A stretch of 63,315 bases of DNA, from contig CAZOTE010000002.1 of assembly GCA_964582705.1 (NCBI GenBank), positions 1 to 63,315 of the forward strand, written 5' to 3'. The stretch is from Alkalibacter sp964582705. Lineage in GTDB: Bacteria; Bacillota; Clostridia; Eubacteriales; Alkalibacteraceae. Under the pieces are notes generated by a model. That model was not told where the DNA came from. It saw nothing but the letters and a program-made list of their open reading frames with translations, and ran no database searches. Below, in pieces: positions 1 through 9,098 of this stretch. Positions within the stretch are counted from its first letter, which is position 1, and every line of letters starts with the position of its first letter. Made by a program: the position numbers and the translations under genes.

Positions 1-4
1 ATTT

Positions 5-25
5 AAAGGCTTATAGGTTGCCTTT
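5..25 (+). terminator. Possible terminator of an upstream gene
   Basis: A 6-bp inverted repeat (AAAGGC at 5-10, GCCTTT at 20-25) lies at the window edge just before the first gene. The stem is short and the T-run is only three bases, so a terminator for a gene outside the window is only a possibility. Confidence 0.3.
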
Positions 26-59
26 ATTAACCTAAATACATTATACAAGGATGATGTAC

Positions 60-554
60 ATGGTCGATAATATTGTTCTATTTCGACATGGAAAGGCTCA
101 AGACAAAGGTTCATCAATCCCCGACGAATTTCGTCAATTGACCGAGGAGGGTATTGTCAGCCTGCAATCCGAAATGATAGGCCTGATGAATATGCTGCCA
201 GAAGATCTAAATATCCAAATTTGGGCCAGCCCCCTTAAGAGAAGTCTTGAAACTGCAGAGATTATCGACAGCTATTTAAAAAGCCAGAATATCATTATTT
301 ACGACTTTATAGGAAGCGGTGCATATAGTGCCTTAATAAACGAACTTAGGACATGTTCCAAAGATATGGTTTTAATTGCTGGACATGAGCCTTGGCTTGG
401 CGACTGGAGCAAACGGATGACTGGTTGTCAGCTGCCTTTTAAAAAAGGAGCAGCAGCTCTTTTGAAGCCGGATTCATCTTTTGATAAGTTTGATATCTCA
501 TGGTTTCTCCAGCCTTATGCTCTAGCAGAACTCAGCTGTAAGATAAAGAGGTGA
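60..554 (+). CDS. sixA: SixA-like histidine phosphatase
   Basis: Histidine phosphatase superfamily protein of about 164 residues. The catalytic RHG motif is in the first strand (LFRHGKA) and a second catalytic histidine is in IAGHEP; both are typical of the short SixA branch, whose E. coli member dephosphorylates phosphohistidine on signalling proteins. ATGs at 51 and 54 are in frame, but AAGGA at 47-51 is correctly spaced for the ATG at 60. It is followed after 6 bases by a CHAD-domain gene and then ppx and ppk, so I infer a role linked to polyphosphate or phosphorylated-protein metabolism; the true substrate cannot be read from sequence. Confidence 0.85.
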   Translation: MVDNIVLFRHGKAQDKGSSIPDEFRQLTEEGIVSLQSEMIGLMNMLPEDLNIQIWASPLKRSLETAEIIDSYLKSQNIIIYDFIGSGAYSALINELRTCSKDMVLIAGHEPWLGDWSKRMTGCQLPFKKGAAALLKPDSSFDKFDISWFLQPYALAELSCKIKR

Positions 555-560
555 TCGTGA

Positions 561-1370
561 TTGGGCTTGGATATGATACTAAACTCCGCATTAAAAGAAC
601 TTGAAGGTACTGTTAAAAATCTATTTTGCCAGAAAGATGATCCTGAATCAGTTCATACTTTTAGAATCAAGGCAAGACAGCTTCGCTCCCTGCTTTATTT
701 CTTTAAGCCTTTGATTGAACCTAGTAGCTACTCGGCTTATCAAGCCACCTTGAAAAATTTGGGTCTGGCTTTTTCAGAAATCCGGGAATATGACGTCATG
801 ATCAAATTTTGGATGGAAATAACCGCTTCCAACGAAGACCTACTTCCCTTTCCCGCCAAGCTATCTGACTATTTATCTGAAAGATTGATTCAGTTGAAGA
901 AAGATGCATACTGCAAAGTAGATGAGGATTATGTTTTAAAAAGCATAAAGTCGATCGATACATCTCTTCTTATATACAATAGCAAAATAACTTCCCAGAA
1001 GGATTTTGAAAAATACTGTAAAAAGAGAATTGCATCGATGAGAAAAAGGATATCGATTGATTTCGACAATTTAAACATCTATGACGATGAGGCTGTTCAC
1101 AGTTTGCGAAAACTAATTAAAAAACTACGATATTCTCTTAAATGCCTGCAACCCTATACAAAGTCTGACTATGAGAATTTGTTAAAAACCAGCAAAGATA
1201 TTTCTGATGTCCTGGGCATCATCTGTGATTGCAACAGATTTATATGGATTTTAAGTAAAATCGGAAAATCTTCATCTATTGAATTTACATTTGAAAAGGG
1301 CGTCTTTACAGGATGGCTTATCGAAAAAAGAGCAACATACCTCGTTATGCTTAACAATCTACATGTTTAA
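561..1370 (+). CDS. CHAD domain protein
   Basis: A 269-residue helical protein made of two CHAD half-repeats, each opening with a conserved histidine and a run of basic residues (SVHTFRIKARQLRSLLYFF near residue 30, AVHSLRKLIKKLRYSLKCL near residue 180). CHAD proteins bind polyphosphate through this basic surface and associate with polyphosphate granules. It starts at TTG 561, behind AGAGGTGAT that also contains the end of the preceding gene, so the two are probably translated as a pair. No CYTH (triphosphatase) domain is attached. Its position before ppx and ppk agrees with polyphosphate binding. Confidence 0.85.
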   Translation: MGLDMILNSALKELEGTVKNLFCQKDDPESVHTFRIKARQLRSLLYFFKPLIEPSSYSAYQATLKNLGLAFSEIREYDVMIKFWMEITASNEDLLPFPAKLSDYLSERLIQLKKDAYCKVDEDYVLKSIKSIDTSLLIYNSKITSQKDFEKYCKKRIASMRKRISIDFDNLNIYDDEAVHSLRKLIKKLRYSLKCLQPYTKSDYENLLKTSKDISDVLGIICDCNRFIWILSKIGKSSSIEFTFEKGVFTGWLIEKRATYLVMLNNLHV

Positions 1371-1376
1371 TCAACA

Positions 1377-1440
1377 TTAATACAGATTTAACAGAGAGTT
1401 AACATTGAACAGATATAAATAAAGTCAAATTGCATATAAA
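1377..1440 (+). promoter_or_regulatory. Candidate PhoP box array and promoter for ppx-ppk1
   Basis: Three TTAACA-like hexamers occur with an exact 11-base period: TTAATA at 1377, TTAACA at 1388 and TTAACA at 1399, with a weaker CAGATA at 1410. This is the layout of PhoP binding sites in Bacillus. An extended -10-like TGCATATAAA lies at 1431-1440. It suggests induction of ppx-ppk1 under phosphate limitation. Seen: repeats and period. Inferred: the regulator. Confidence 0.55.
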
Positions 1441-1464
1441 ATAATTCTACAGGAGGGATATCAC

Positions 1465-2385
1465 ATGATTTATGCGCTGGTTGATGTGGGTTCAAATACA
1501 ATGAGGATGAATATTTACAAATGCGAAGAGCACAGTATCAAACTGCTTTTTGGAACCAAAAACCCTGCCGGACTTGCAGGTTACGTGGACAATGGATCAA
1601 TGTCACAAAAGGGCATCAAAAAAGCCATCAGCGTACTGATGGAATTTAAAAGCATAGTCGATAATTTTGATATTGATGAGCTTTACGTATTTGCTACAGC
1701 CTCTTTAAGGAACATAGACAACAGCCTAGACGCCGTAGATCAGATACAAAACAAAACCGGCCTAGACATAGACGTCATTTCTGGAGAAGATGAAGCGATA
1801 TTGGATTTCATAGGAGCAACAAAGATAATAGACGTTACCGATGGGCTCATAGTCGATATCGGCGGTGGCAGTACTGAGTTAGTGACATTTGAAAACAAGA
1901 AAATTATAAATGCCATAAGCATACCGATAGGATCATTAAATTTATACAAAAAATGCGTCAGCCATTTATTGCCCGATAAAAAAGAGAAGAAACTAATAAG
2001 AGATATTATAAAATCCGAGCTTGAAGGTATAGAAGAAATCATAAATAAGCCTTACAAAATAATTTGCGGAGTAGGCGGAACAGTCAGGGCAACCAGTAAA
2101 TTAAACAACTCTATATACGATCTCCCGGACAATAATAGTGAAATCGATATAAAAAACATCAAAAAAATCTTAAAAATACTCTCAAAAGACTGTCGTGACT
2201 CTCTTGATACCATTTTGCAGGTCGTACCAGATAGAATTCATACGATAATACCTGGCATGATGATTTTAAGCGAGGTCAGCAAGGTCTTTAAGAGTGACCA
2301 AATAGTGGTAAGCTCATACGGAGTCAGAGAGGGTTATCTATATGACAAAATATTAAAGGAGAAAGCTTTGTATGGAAAACCATAA
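1465..2385 (+). CDS. ppx: Exopolyphosphatase, Ppx/GppA family
   Basis: A 306-residue Ppx/GppA phosphatase of the ASKHA fold, the short form without the C-terminal HD-like extension of E. coli Ppx. The first phosphate loop is DVGSNTMRM near residue 7; the second is DIGGGSTELV near residue 130; CGVGGTVRAT follows near 205. It releases terminal phosphate from polyphosphate or hydrolyses pppGpp. The start has a strong AGGAGGG. Its end overlaps ppk1 by 14 bases, indicating translational coupling of making and degrading enzymes, probably under the PhoP-type boxes just upstream. Confidence 0.92.
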   Translation: MIYALVDVGSNTMRMNIYKCEEHSIKLLFGTKNPAGLAGYVDNGSMSQKGIKKAISVLMEFKSIVDNFDIDELYVFATASLRNIDNSLDAVDQIQNKTGLDIDVISGEDEAILDFIGATKIIDVTDGLIVDIGGGSTELVTFENKKIINAISIPIGSLNLYKKCVSHLLPDKKEKKLIRDIIKSELEGIEEIINKPYKIICGVGGTVRATSKLNNSIYDLPDNNSEIDIKNIKKILKILSKDCRDSLDTILQVVPDRIHTIIPGMMILSEVSKVFKSDQIVVSSYGVREGYLYDKILKEKALYGKP

Positions 2386-4537
2386 CCAAAAATACGACAC
2401 TAGTTATACCCAAAACCGGGAACTTTCGTGGCTTAGATTCAACGAAAGAGTGCTGCAGGAAGCGTCCGACCACTCGGTACCCCTTATTGAAAGGTTAAAA
2501 TTCGTATCCATTTTCACAAGCAATCTCGACGAGTTTTTTATGATACGGGTAGGCAGTCTCTTTGATTTGTCACGCATAAAAAAAGAAACTCATGACAACA
2601 AAACCGGTGACACTCCAAAGGAACAGCTTGAGAAGGTTTTCAGTGCCGTAAGACCACTTTACTTGCAAAAGGATGAAGTTTTTTTTCAATTGGAAGATCA
2701 GCTGAGGGCGCATGAGATTTTTAACCTGAAAATGAGTGAGTTGACAAGCTCTGAACTTAAATTTGTGGACAGCTACTTTAAAAAAAACATCATGCCTCTT
2801 CTGTCTCCCCAGATAATTGACTCACACCACCCTTTCCCTCATCTTTGGAACAAGGGCTTATATATAATCGGCAATGTAAAGTATAAGGACAACTCTTCAA
2901 CTGTTGGCATTCTTGGCGTTCCCAACGCAGTACCTAGATTTATATTGATGCCTGGAAATAGCCTGCGGTTTGTTTTGATGGAAAAGATAATTCTTTATTA
3001 CTACGACAATGTATTTGACCTTTACAGCGTTGATAATAAATGCATTGTATCGGTTACTCGAAATGCAGATATCAGTCCTGAAGATGAAGCTTTTGATTTC
3101 GATGAAGATTTCAGGTCTCACATGAAGCAGATATTGAAAAAAAGATCTAAGCTCGCTCCTGTGAGGTTGGAGGTAGAAGGCGCCCTTGATAAAAAGCTTG
3201 GAAATTATCTCATTGGCAGACTTGAAATCAAAGATGAACAAATTTTTTTCAGCAAATCACCATTGATATTGGATTATGCTTTTAGAATAGGTGAAACACT
3301 ATCAGCATCGGCGAAACGCGGTCTTGAATACCCTCCTTTCGAACCCCAGTATCCGTCATCTATAAAGCGACGGGAAAGCATCATAGGCCAAGTCTTGCGA
3401 AAAGACCTTTTGCTGTTTTTCCCTTACGAAGACATCGAGCCTTTTATTCAGCTTCTAAAGGAAAGCGTCACATCAAAAATTGTGAAGTCTATAAAAATAA
3501 CCCTTTACCGTCTCGCTTCTCGGTCCAAAATAATAGAATATCTATGCGAAGCAGCTGAAAACGGAAAAGATGTCACGGTTCTTATAGAGCTTAGAGCACG
3601 CTTTGACGAAAAAAACAATATAGAATGGGCAGAGAGGCTTGAAGATTCAGGGTGCAAAGTCATTTACGGATTTGAAGAATATAAGGTTCATTCAAAGATT
3701 TGTCTTATCACCTGCATGGAGAGAGAGAAAATCAGCTATATCACTCAAATTGGAACGGGAAATTACAATGAAAAAACCGCCAAATTATATACAGATCTAT
3801 CGTTGATTACAACTGATTTAGAAATAGGAAAAGACGCCGTTAATTTTTTCAAGAACATGTCCATAGGGAATTTAGAAGGAATCTATTTTAAATTGATGGT
3901 AGCCCCTTCATCTTATAAATGCAGGATAATTGATCATATTGACGAAGAGATCGCCAAAGCTCGGCGGGGTGAAAATGCCCGTCTGATTTTTAAGGCAAAT
4001 TCACTCACCGAACGAAGCATTATTGATAAGCTCTCAGAGGCTTCTATCGCAGGGGTGAAAATTGATTTGATAATCAGAGGAATCTGCTGTATTTTGCCGG
4101 GAATCAAAGGGAAAACGGAAAATATAACCGTCACAAGCATAGTAGGCAGGTTTTTGGAGCATCCTAGGATTTATTGCTTCGGGAGCGGGAAAGACGCCAA
4201 AGTATATATATCCTCTGCCGACCTTATGACACGAAATATGAACCGCAGAGTGGAGCTTTCCTGTCCTATTCTGGACCAGGATAATAAAAAGAGGATACTT
4301 CATATATTGGATGTAATGCTAAGCGATAGTACTAAAGCACGTTTGATGTTAAGTGATGGAACATATACCAAAAAATCCAAGGCTGAGAAGGAGCCTCTAA
4401 ACAGCCAAAAACATTTTATCAGGGAGGCTATGCTTTTAAGTATGAAGAACAATCACAATAAATCAGCTCTTTCCTTGAATTCAACCCTTAAAAAGAAAGT
4501 AATGAAAGGAATCGCTAAAATTTTGAATAGATTTTAA
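2372..4537 (+). CDS. ppk1: Polyphosphate kinase 1
   Basis: A 721-residue Ppk1, which reversibly moves the gamma phosphate of ATP onto long-chain polyphosphate. The N domain (NRELSWLRFNERVLQEA near residue 16) and middle domain are followed by two phospholipase-D-like C domains. The autophosphorylated histidine is in VHSKICLI (about residue 440), followed by GTGNYNEKTAKLYTD; the second PLD-like half has SADLMTRNMNRRVEL near 620. The C terminus runs about 40 residues past the core in a basic, low-complexity tail. It is translated from inside the end of ppx. A hairpin terminator follows. Confidence 0.96.
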   Translation: MENHNQKYDTSYTQNRELSWLRFNERVLQEASDHSVPLIERLKFVSIFTSNLDEFFMIRVGSLFDLSRIKKETHDNKTGDTPKEQLEKVFSAVRPLYLQKDEVFFQLEDQLRAHEIFNLKMSELTSSELKFVDSYFKKNIMPLLSPQIIDSHHPFPHLWNKGLYIIGNVKYKDNSSTVGILGVPNAVPRFILMPGNSLRFVLMEKIILYYYDNVFDLYSVDNKCIVSVTRNADISPEDEAFDFDEDFRSHMKQILKKRSKLAPVRLEVEGALDKKLGNYLIGRLEIKDEQIFFSKSPLILDYAFRIGETLSASAKRGLEYPPFEPQYPSSIKRRESIIGQVLRKDLLLFFPYEDIEPFIQLLKESVTSKIVKSIKITLYRLASRSKIIEYLCEAAENGKDVTVLIELRARFDEKNNIEWAERLEDSGCKVIYGFEEYKVHSKICLITCMEREKISYITQIGTGNYNEKTAKLYTDLSLITTDLEIGKDAVNFFKNMSIGNLEGIYFKLMVAPSSYKCRIIDHIDEEIAKARRGENARLIFKANSLTERSIIDKLSEASIAGVKIDLIIRGICCILPGIKGKTENITVTSIVGRFLEHPRIYCFGSGKDAKVYISSADLMTRNMNRRVELSCPILDQDNKKRILHILDVMLSDSTKARLMLSDGTYTKKSKAEKEPLNSQKHFIREAMLLSMKNNHNKSALSLNSTLKKKVMKGIAKILNRF

Positions 4538-4551
4538 TCATGAGATATTAA

Positions 4552-4582
4552 AACCGCTATTGATGGAATAACAATAGCGGTT
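4552..4582. terminator. Hairpin between convergent ppk1 and PTS IIA genes
   Basis: An 11-bp perfect inverted repeat (AACCGCTATTG at 4552-4562, its complement at 4572-4582) with a 9-base loop sits between the converging ends of ppk1 and the IIA gene. It has no long T-run on either side but is well placed to stop transcription both ways. Confidence 0.65.
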
Positions 4583-4589
4583 AAGATTA

Positions 4590-5054
4590 TTACTTAATTT
4601 TAATTATATTTTTTTCCAGACACTTAACCGAACTTCCCACGGACGACACCTCGATCTTCTCTCCTGTCAAGAATACAATTGGAGATTTAAGTGATTTTCC
4701 TTTTTCAAGAATTTTTTCCTTGTCTATTTTCACCAGCAAATCTCCCTGCTTTATACTATCTCCTTGAGCGACGCACAGATTAAATCCTTCTCCTCCAAGC
4801 TCGACAGTATCCATACCTATGTGAATCAAATATTCCATGTCATCGTTTTTAATACCTATTGCATGTCCCGTAGGAAAAGCCATGATAACTTCTCCATCAG
4901 TTGGCGCCTTAACCTCAACACCTTTAAAATCTATGGCGAAACCATCCCCCATTGCCCTTTTTGAAAAAACTTCGTCTTCAACCTGATCAATACTCATCAA
5001 TATACCCTCCATAGGTGAAAGAAATTCTTTTTTATAAAATATTTTCTTAAACAT
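4590..5054 (-). CDS. PTS glucose-family EIIA
   Basis: A 154-residue stand-alone IIA of the glucose family (Crr-like). The two active-site histidines are visible in PTGHAIGI and LIHIGMDTVEL; the second is the phosphorylated one. The IIA fold begins after a short N-terminal stretch (LSPMEGILMSIDQV). It is the last gene of the alpha-glucoside unit, 41 bases after an EIICB gene that has no IIA domain, and most likely donates phosphate to that EIIB. The ribosome binding site is weak. Confidence 0.9.
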   Translation of the reverse strand: MFKKIFYKKEFLSPMEGILMSIDQVEDEVFSKRAMGDGFAIDFKGVEVKAPTDGEVIMAFPTGHAIGIKNDDMEYLIHIGMDTVELGGEGFNLCVAQGDSIKQGDLLVKIDKEKILEKGKSLKSPIVFLTGEKIEVSSVGSSVKCLEKNIIKIK

Positions 5055-5095
5055 AATCTCGTTTGAGCCGCTAAGCCAAACTTCCCCCTTGATAT

Positions 5096-6697
5096 TTAAT
5101 TTTTTAGTAGGCCATTTGCGTCGTTATTGGAAATCAAGCTTTCAAAATCATCCCTTACTTGTGGTACAGAAAGACCTACTATAACCTGAATTGCATTCCC
5201 GTTTCTGACTACTCCATGGGCTCCGGCTTCTTTGAAGTGATTATCCGATAAAAGTCTAGATCCGTCATTAACTGAAACTCTCAATCTCGTAGCACAATTC
5301 GTAACGTCTACGATATTTTCCACTCCACCTAGCGCCTCTAAAAACGCCTGAGCTTGTGAAGGCTTTTTGTTTGTGACTTCTGAAAGCGAAGACTTTTTAG
5401 CCTTGTAATCTGCTTTGGAGTACAGCCTTGTCTCGTCTGCGTCCTTTTCTCTTCCCGGAGTAGCCAAGTCAAACTTCAGTATAGCAAACCTGAATGAAAA
5501 GAAGTAGATGACCGTAAATATCAACCCTATTATGATCTGAATAATATAAGTGGAAGAATGATAGTTAAACAACGGCATCCAGTTTTGTGCCAGCCATTCT
5601 ATTAGTCCTCCTCCAAAGTTACCCACAACTCCAAATGTATATGAGACTGCTGCCAGTGTCGCGGCCAGTACGGAGTGAAGGGCAAAAAGTGCCGGCGCAA
5701 TGAACAAGAATGTAAATTCAAGAGGCTCGGTTATCCCTGCAATAACGGCTGTCAAGGTTGCAGGAATGAGAAGACCTGCTACTATCTTTTTCTTCTCGGG
5801 CTTAGCTGTTGAGTAAATTGCCAGCGCGATTCCCGAACAACCGAATACTTTTGAAAGGCCGTGAAGAGCAAAACCACCTGCCGGAAACATTTCTTTTAAG
5901 CTCATCGAAGATGTGGCAAATGACGACAGATTTTGCGTCCATTCTGCATATATTCCGCTTTCAACAACTGCAGGGCCAAAAATAAACGGTCCGTAAACAA
6001 AGTGATGAAGCCCAGTTGGAATCAATATCCTCTCTAAAAAAGTGTACAACCAAACTCCGAATACCCCAGTTGATGTTAAAAATCCCTGCATGGAAGCTAT
6101 TCCTGCTTGTATTTGCGGCCAAACAAAGCTTATTAAAAGGGCTGTTGGTAGCATTAGGAAAAATCCGATTATGACTACAAAAGAAGATCCTTGAAATATA
6201 CCTAAAAAATCAGGCAGCTTAGTATCAAAAAACTTATTGTGCAAATATACTGCGATGGCTGCAATAAATATGGCCCCTATCATCCCTGTATCTAATGTCT
6301 TTATCCCGGCTATGAGCGCAAGTCCACTGACGCCCCCCACTTCCAAAGTATAGTCTACATTAAATGTCGGTCCCCATAATTGAAGCAAGGCGCTTATAAA
6401 GTAATTGAACGTCAAATATATTACCAGAGATTCAAGGCAGGCTCTTGCTTGTGCCTTTTTAGCCAACGCTATGGGAAGGCCCACCACGAATAATAGCGGA
6501 AGCTGTCTAAACACTGTCCAGCCGCCTTCCTCGACGACAAACCAAAATTTATACCACATCCCGTCAGGATGGGCTATTGGTCCCATTATATCCTGATTTT
6601 TAAACAATATAGTCAGCCCTACAGTTATTCCTGCAAACGCAAACAGGAGAACCGGTACAAACATCGCTGCACCAAACCTTTGAATTTTCTGTTTCAT
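5096..6697 (-). CDS. malB: PTS alpha-glucoside (maltose-type) EIICB
   Basis: About 533 residues. The N-terminal IIC permease has roughly ten membrane segments (residues 1-420, with long hydrophobic loops such as GAAMFVPVLLFAFAGITVG). A linker of about 30 charged residues leads to the C-terminal IIB domain with the phosphorylated cysteine in NCATRLRVSV. The sequence belongs to the AglA/MalB branch that imports and phosphorylates maltose and sucrose isomers. The ATG at 6697 has GGAGT eight bases upstream and is preferred over the GTG at 6706. It lies between a GH4 6-phospho-alpha-glucosidase gene and a IIA gene, which fits the assigned substrate class. Confidence 0.9.
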   Translation of the reverse strand: MKQKIQRFGAAMFVPVLLFAFAGITVGLTILFKNQDIMGPIAHPDGMWYKFWFVVEEGGWTVFRQLPLLFVVGLPIALAKKAQARACLESLVIYLTFNYFISALLQLWGPTFNVDYTLEVGGVSGLALIAGIKTLDTGMIGAIFIAAIAVYLHNKFFDTKLPDFLGIFQGSSFVVIIGFFLMLPTALLISFVWPQIQAGIASMQGFLTSTGVFGVWLYTFLERILIPTGLHHFVYGPFIFGPAVVESGIYAEWTQNLSSFATSSMSLKEMFPAGGFALHGLSKVFGCSGIALAIYSTAKPEKKKIVAGLLIPATLTAVIAGITEPLEFTFLFIAPALFALHSVLAATLAAVSYTFGVVGNFGGGLIEWLAQNWMPLFNYHSSTYIIQIIIGLIFTVIYFFSFRFAILKFDLATPGREKDADETRLYSKADYKAKKSSLSEVTNKKPSQAQAFLEALGGVENIVDVTNCATRLRVSVNDGSRLLSDNHFKEAGAHGVVRNGNAIQVIVGLSVPQVRDDFESLISNNDANGLLKN

Positions 6698-6736
6698 TTT
6701 AATCACTCCATCTATAATTAGTGTTTGTCCATGACT

Positions 6737-8062
6737 TTAATTTAATTCAGGCCAGTACTCTTTATTTGCTTCTATTAAATCGTCAAGTATCTTCTTTGCA
6801 ATTGTTGCACTTGGTACTGTTTTGGATAAAGTCATAGCTTGCCACAACTTTTGATAGCTTCCTGTTATCCAGGCATCCACTACCAGCTTTTCTACAGAAA
6901 CCTGCTGCTCCATCAATCCCTTTTGAAATTGGGGAATTTTTCCGATGGTCAATTTTTCATAACCTTCACTTCCCACAAGACAAGGAATTTCTACCATACC
7001 GGTTGAATCGAAGTTTTCAATTGCCCCTCCGTTCTCCACTATAAGCAGCATTCTTTCCTTTGTATTAAAAGCTATGGCTCGAGCTAAATCTACTATGTAG
7101 CTTGCATGTTCATCGGGGTGAAAATCACAATTTTCTGCAGTCCCTTTATCTATTATATCTTGTGCTGCTTTAAATACTGTTTTTTCTCGCCCATCCATGA
7201 CTTCATTGGCCCTGGAATATTCTTTTTCTGAATGTTCAACCACGTAGTCTTGAAACAAATAATATTTTAGATATGTATTGGGCAATGTTTCCGGGTCCAA
7301 AGCAAATACATCTTTTGCCTTGTAAAATGTGTCATTCCAGCTAGCATCCACATGCTGGTGGTGCCCCATATCAAAAGTATATCCATATTTCGCCACATGC
7401 TCTTTTATCTTGGGCATAAGATCATTTCCCTGCTTGTCCTTTATGCTGTTCCACCAGCCAAAGTGGTTTAAACCATAATATCTGACATCCATTTCTTTTC
7501 TGGAATTCAAGCCTGCAATCCTGGCCATGAGCTCTTCTATTCCAACAGGCATATCACATATATTAAGCACTCTTGAATCAGGTCTCAGTCTTCTCGTGGC
7601 TTCAGCTACTATTGCTGCCGGATTGGAGTAGTTAAGCATCCATGCGTTTGGTGAATATTTTTCCATAAAGTCTATGATCTCAAGTATCCCTCCTACGGAT
7701 CTCATTCCGTATGCTATTCCCCCAGGTCCACAGGTTTCTTGACCTAGTACATTGTATTTTAATGGAATTTTTTCATCCAATTCACGCATTGCATACTTCC
7801 CGACTCTTATGTGAGCCATTACGAAGTCAATATCAGTAAAAGCTTCTTCGGGATCCGTAGTATAGCTGAACTTGATTTGTGGTGCCCTTTCCTTTAGAAG
7901 TATCTCACAAGCCTTTCCTATTACTTCCTGTCTGTCGCCATCATTATCGTAGAATTTTATTTGACGTATCGGGAATTTGTCGAGATTGTCCAGCAACATA
8001 ATTACTATTCCGGGTGTGAAAGTGCTACCTCCACCTGCTATTGTAATTGAGCTTGATTTCAT
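6737..8062 (-). CDS. malH: 6-phospho-alpha-glucosidase, GH4
   Basis: A 441-residue glycoside hydrolase family 4 enzyme that splits alpha-glucoside 6-phosphates using NAD+ and a divalent metal. The Rossmann motif ITIAGGGSTFTPG is at residues 6-18, the metal-binding cysteine is in NICDMPVGIEE near residue 172, and GLNHFGWW near residue 200 supplies the metal-binding histidine. CDMP is typical of the phospho-alpha-glucosidase branch (GlvA/MalH/AglB). It is the first gene of the unit feeding into the EIICB and IIA genes, and produces glucose 6-phosphate inside the cell. Confidence 0.93.
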   Translation of the reverse strand: MKSSSITIAGGGSTFTPGIVIMLLDNLDKFPIRQIKFYDNDGDRQEVIGKACEILLKERAPQIKFSYTTDPEEAFTDIDFVMAHIRVGKYAMRELDEKIPLKYNVLGQETCGPGGIAYGMRSVGGILEIIDFMEKYSPNAWMLNYSNPAAIVAEATRRLRPDSRVLNICDMPVGIEELMARIAGLNSRKEMDVRYYGLNHFGWWNSIKDKQGNDLMPKIKEHVAKYGYTFDMGHHQHVDASWNDTFYKAKDVFALDPETLPNTYLKYYLFQDYVVEHSEKEYSRANEVMDGREKTVFKAAQDIIDKGTAENCDFHPDEHASYIVDLARAIAFNTKERMLLIVENGGAIENFDSTGMVEIPCLVGSEGYEKLTIGKIPQFQKGLMEQQVSVEKLVVDAWITGSYQKLWQAMTLSKTVPSATIAKKILDDLIEANKEYWPELN

Positions 8063-8232
8063 ATAAAACTTCCTTTCGATTTTTAATCTAATTGTTTACC
8101 GGTTTGATCAGCGCGCTTGTTATGTGTTTATAGTAATTGTTTACATCTACATTTTCAATACTTTCTACCCATCGTGTTCCTTTAATCCAACAAGGGACAT
8201 TATCACATTTTCCGTGATTTATCACAAAAAAA
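8063..8232 (-). promoter_or_regulatory. Control region of the alpha-glucoside operon with repeated GTAAACAATTA
   Basis: On the minus strand the 11-mer GTAAACAATTA occurs twice (8133-8143 and 8089-8099), 44 bases apart, in front of malH. A third element, an ATCAC/GTGAT inverted repeat, is at 8212-8228. These are candidate operators for the adjacent RpiR regulator. I could not fix a convincing promoter by eye. Confidence 0.4.
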
Positions 8233-8255
8233 ATCTCAAGTCTTAGACTCGAGAT
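8233..8255 (-). terminator. Intrinsic terminator of the RpiR gene
   Basis: ATCTCAAGTC at 8233-8242 pairs with GACTCGAGAT at 8246-8255, with one mismatch-tolerant position, and on the minus strand is followed by eight T (A-run 8225-8232). The hairpin includes the last codons of the regulator gene and separates it from malH. Confidence 0.8.
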
Positions 8256-9030
8256 TTTTTTCCAATAGGATTTGTTTTCTTTTGAATTTTTCGTATTTCA
8301 CATACATTATCTCTATTACCAAATAGTATATGATTAGAGATTCGTAAGGTGGTATGCTGGAATCATCCAACAAGTTGAATTGATATGGCGTTATATATAT
8401 TTTTTCAGTGCTCAAGCTTGCTAGGGTATTGTCTTTAAGTCTTGTTATCGAAATAAATGGTATCTCCCTTAATTTCAGCTCTCTGGCCATCTTTATGACT
8501 TGCTGGGACTCTCCATCCAAGGAAACTATGATGAACAGGTCGTCCTTAGTCAGCCTTTTGGACAGCAGATTGAATTCGGCATTTCCCTCAAGGATGTAAA
8601 TTAGGTCTCCTCCGTTTACGAAAAGTCTTTTAATTTCATTTACGACATTTTTTTGTACAAAACCAGACCCATATCCGATTACCCTTTTGGCTTTATAAAT
8701 AAGCCTGCACACTGATGTAAAATCCTTATCTGCCATCTCCTCGGCGACTCTTTTATAAAGACCTAGCAAAGCCTTTACTTCATCAATTTTTTCTTCTTTT
8801 TGACTGCCTGATTCCATTTTTAAAATTGCTTTTAATTCACTGTAACCGTCTAAGGATATCTTTTTTGCAAAGCGAAGTATCGTTGTTCTCGATACACAGC
8901 AATGATCCGCCATTTCATAGATAGACATGGTCTTGCATTTTTCTTTATTGTTATATATGAACTGCCAGACCTGAAGATCTGTTTGGTTTAATTGCTCCCG
9001 GTATTCGTTAACAAGTTCTTCAAGCTTCAT
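8236..9030 (-). CDS. RpiR-family transcriptional regulator
   Basis: About 264 residues with an N-terminal RpiR helix-turn-helix (MSIYEMADHCCVSRTTILRFAKK without gaps spans the recognition helix, residues about 35-58 of the protein) and a C-terminal SIS sugar-phosphate-binding domain (VIGYGSGFVQKNV, then IVSLDGESQQV). Such proteins control sugar-phosphate operons, for example GlvR/MalR on maltose PTS genes. The ATG at 9030 has GGTGG six bases upstream; the earlier ATG at 9063 touches its own SD and is less likely. Directly upstream of malH on the same strand, it probably senses a phosphorylated alpha-glucoside. Confidence 0.88.
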   Translation of the reverse strand: MKLEELVNEYREQLNQTDLQVWQFIYNNKEKCKTMSIYEMADHCCVSRTTILRFAKKISLDGYSELKAILKMESGSQKEEKIDEVKALLGLYKRVAEEMADKDFTSVCRLIYKAKRVIGYGSGFVQKNVVNEIKRLFVNGGDLIYILEGNAEFNLLSKRLTKDDLFIIVSLDGESQQVIKMARELKLREIPFISITRLKDNTLASLSTEKIYITPYQFNLLDDSSIPPYESLIIYYLVIEIMYVKYEKFKRKQILLEKNLESKT

Positions 9031-9098
9031 GTTGCACCACCGCTTCCAAATGAATTTGCTCATACCTCATTATACTACATTTTTGCAGCGTTAGCGTT

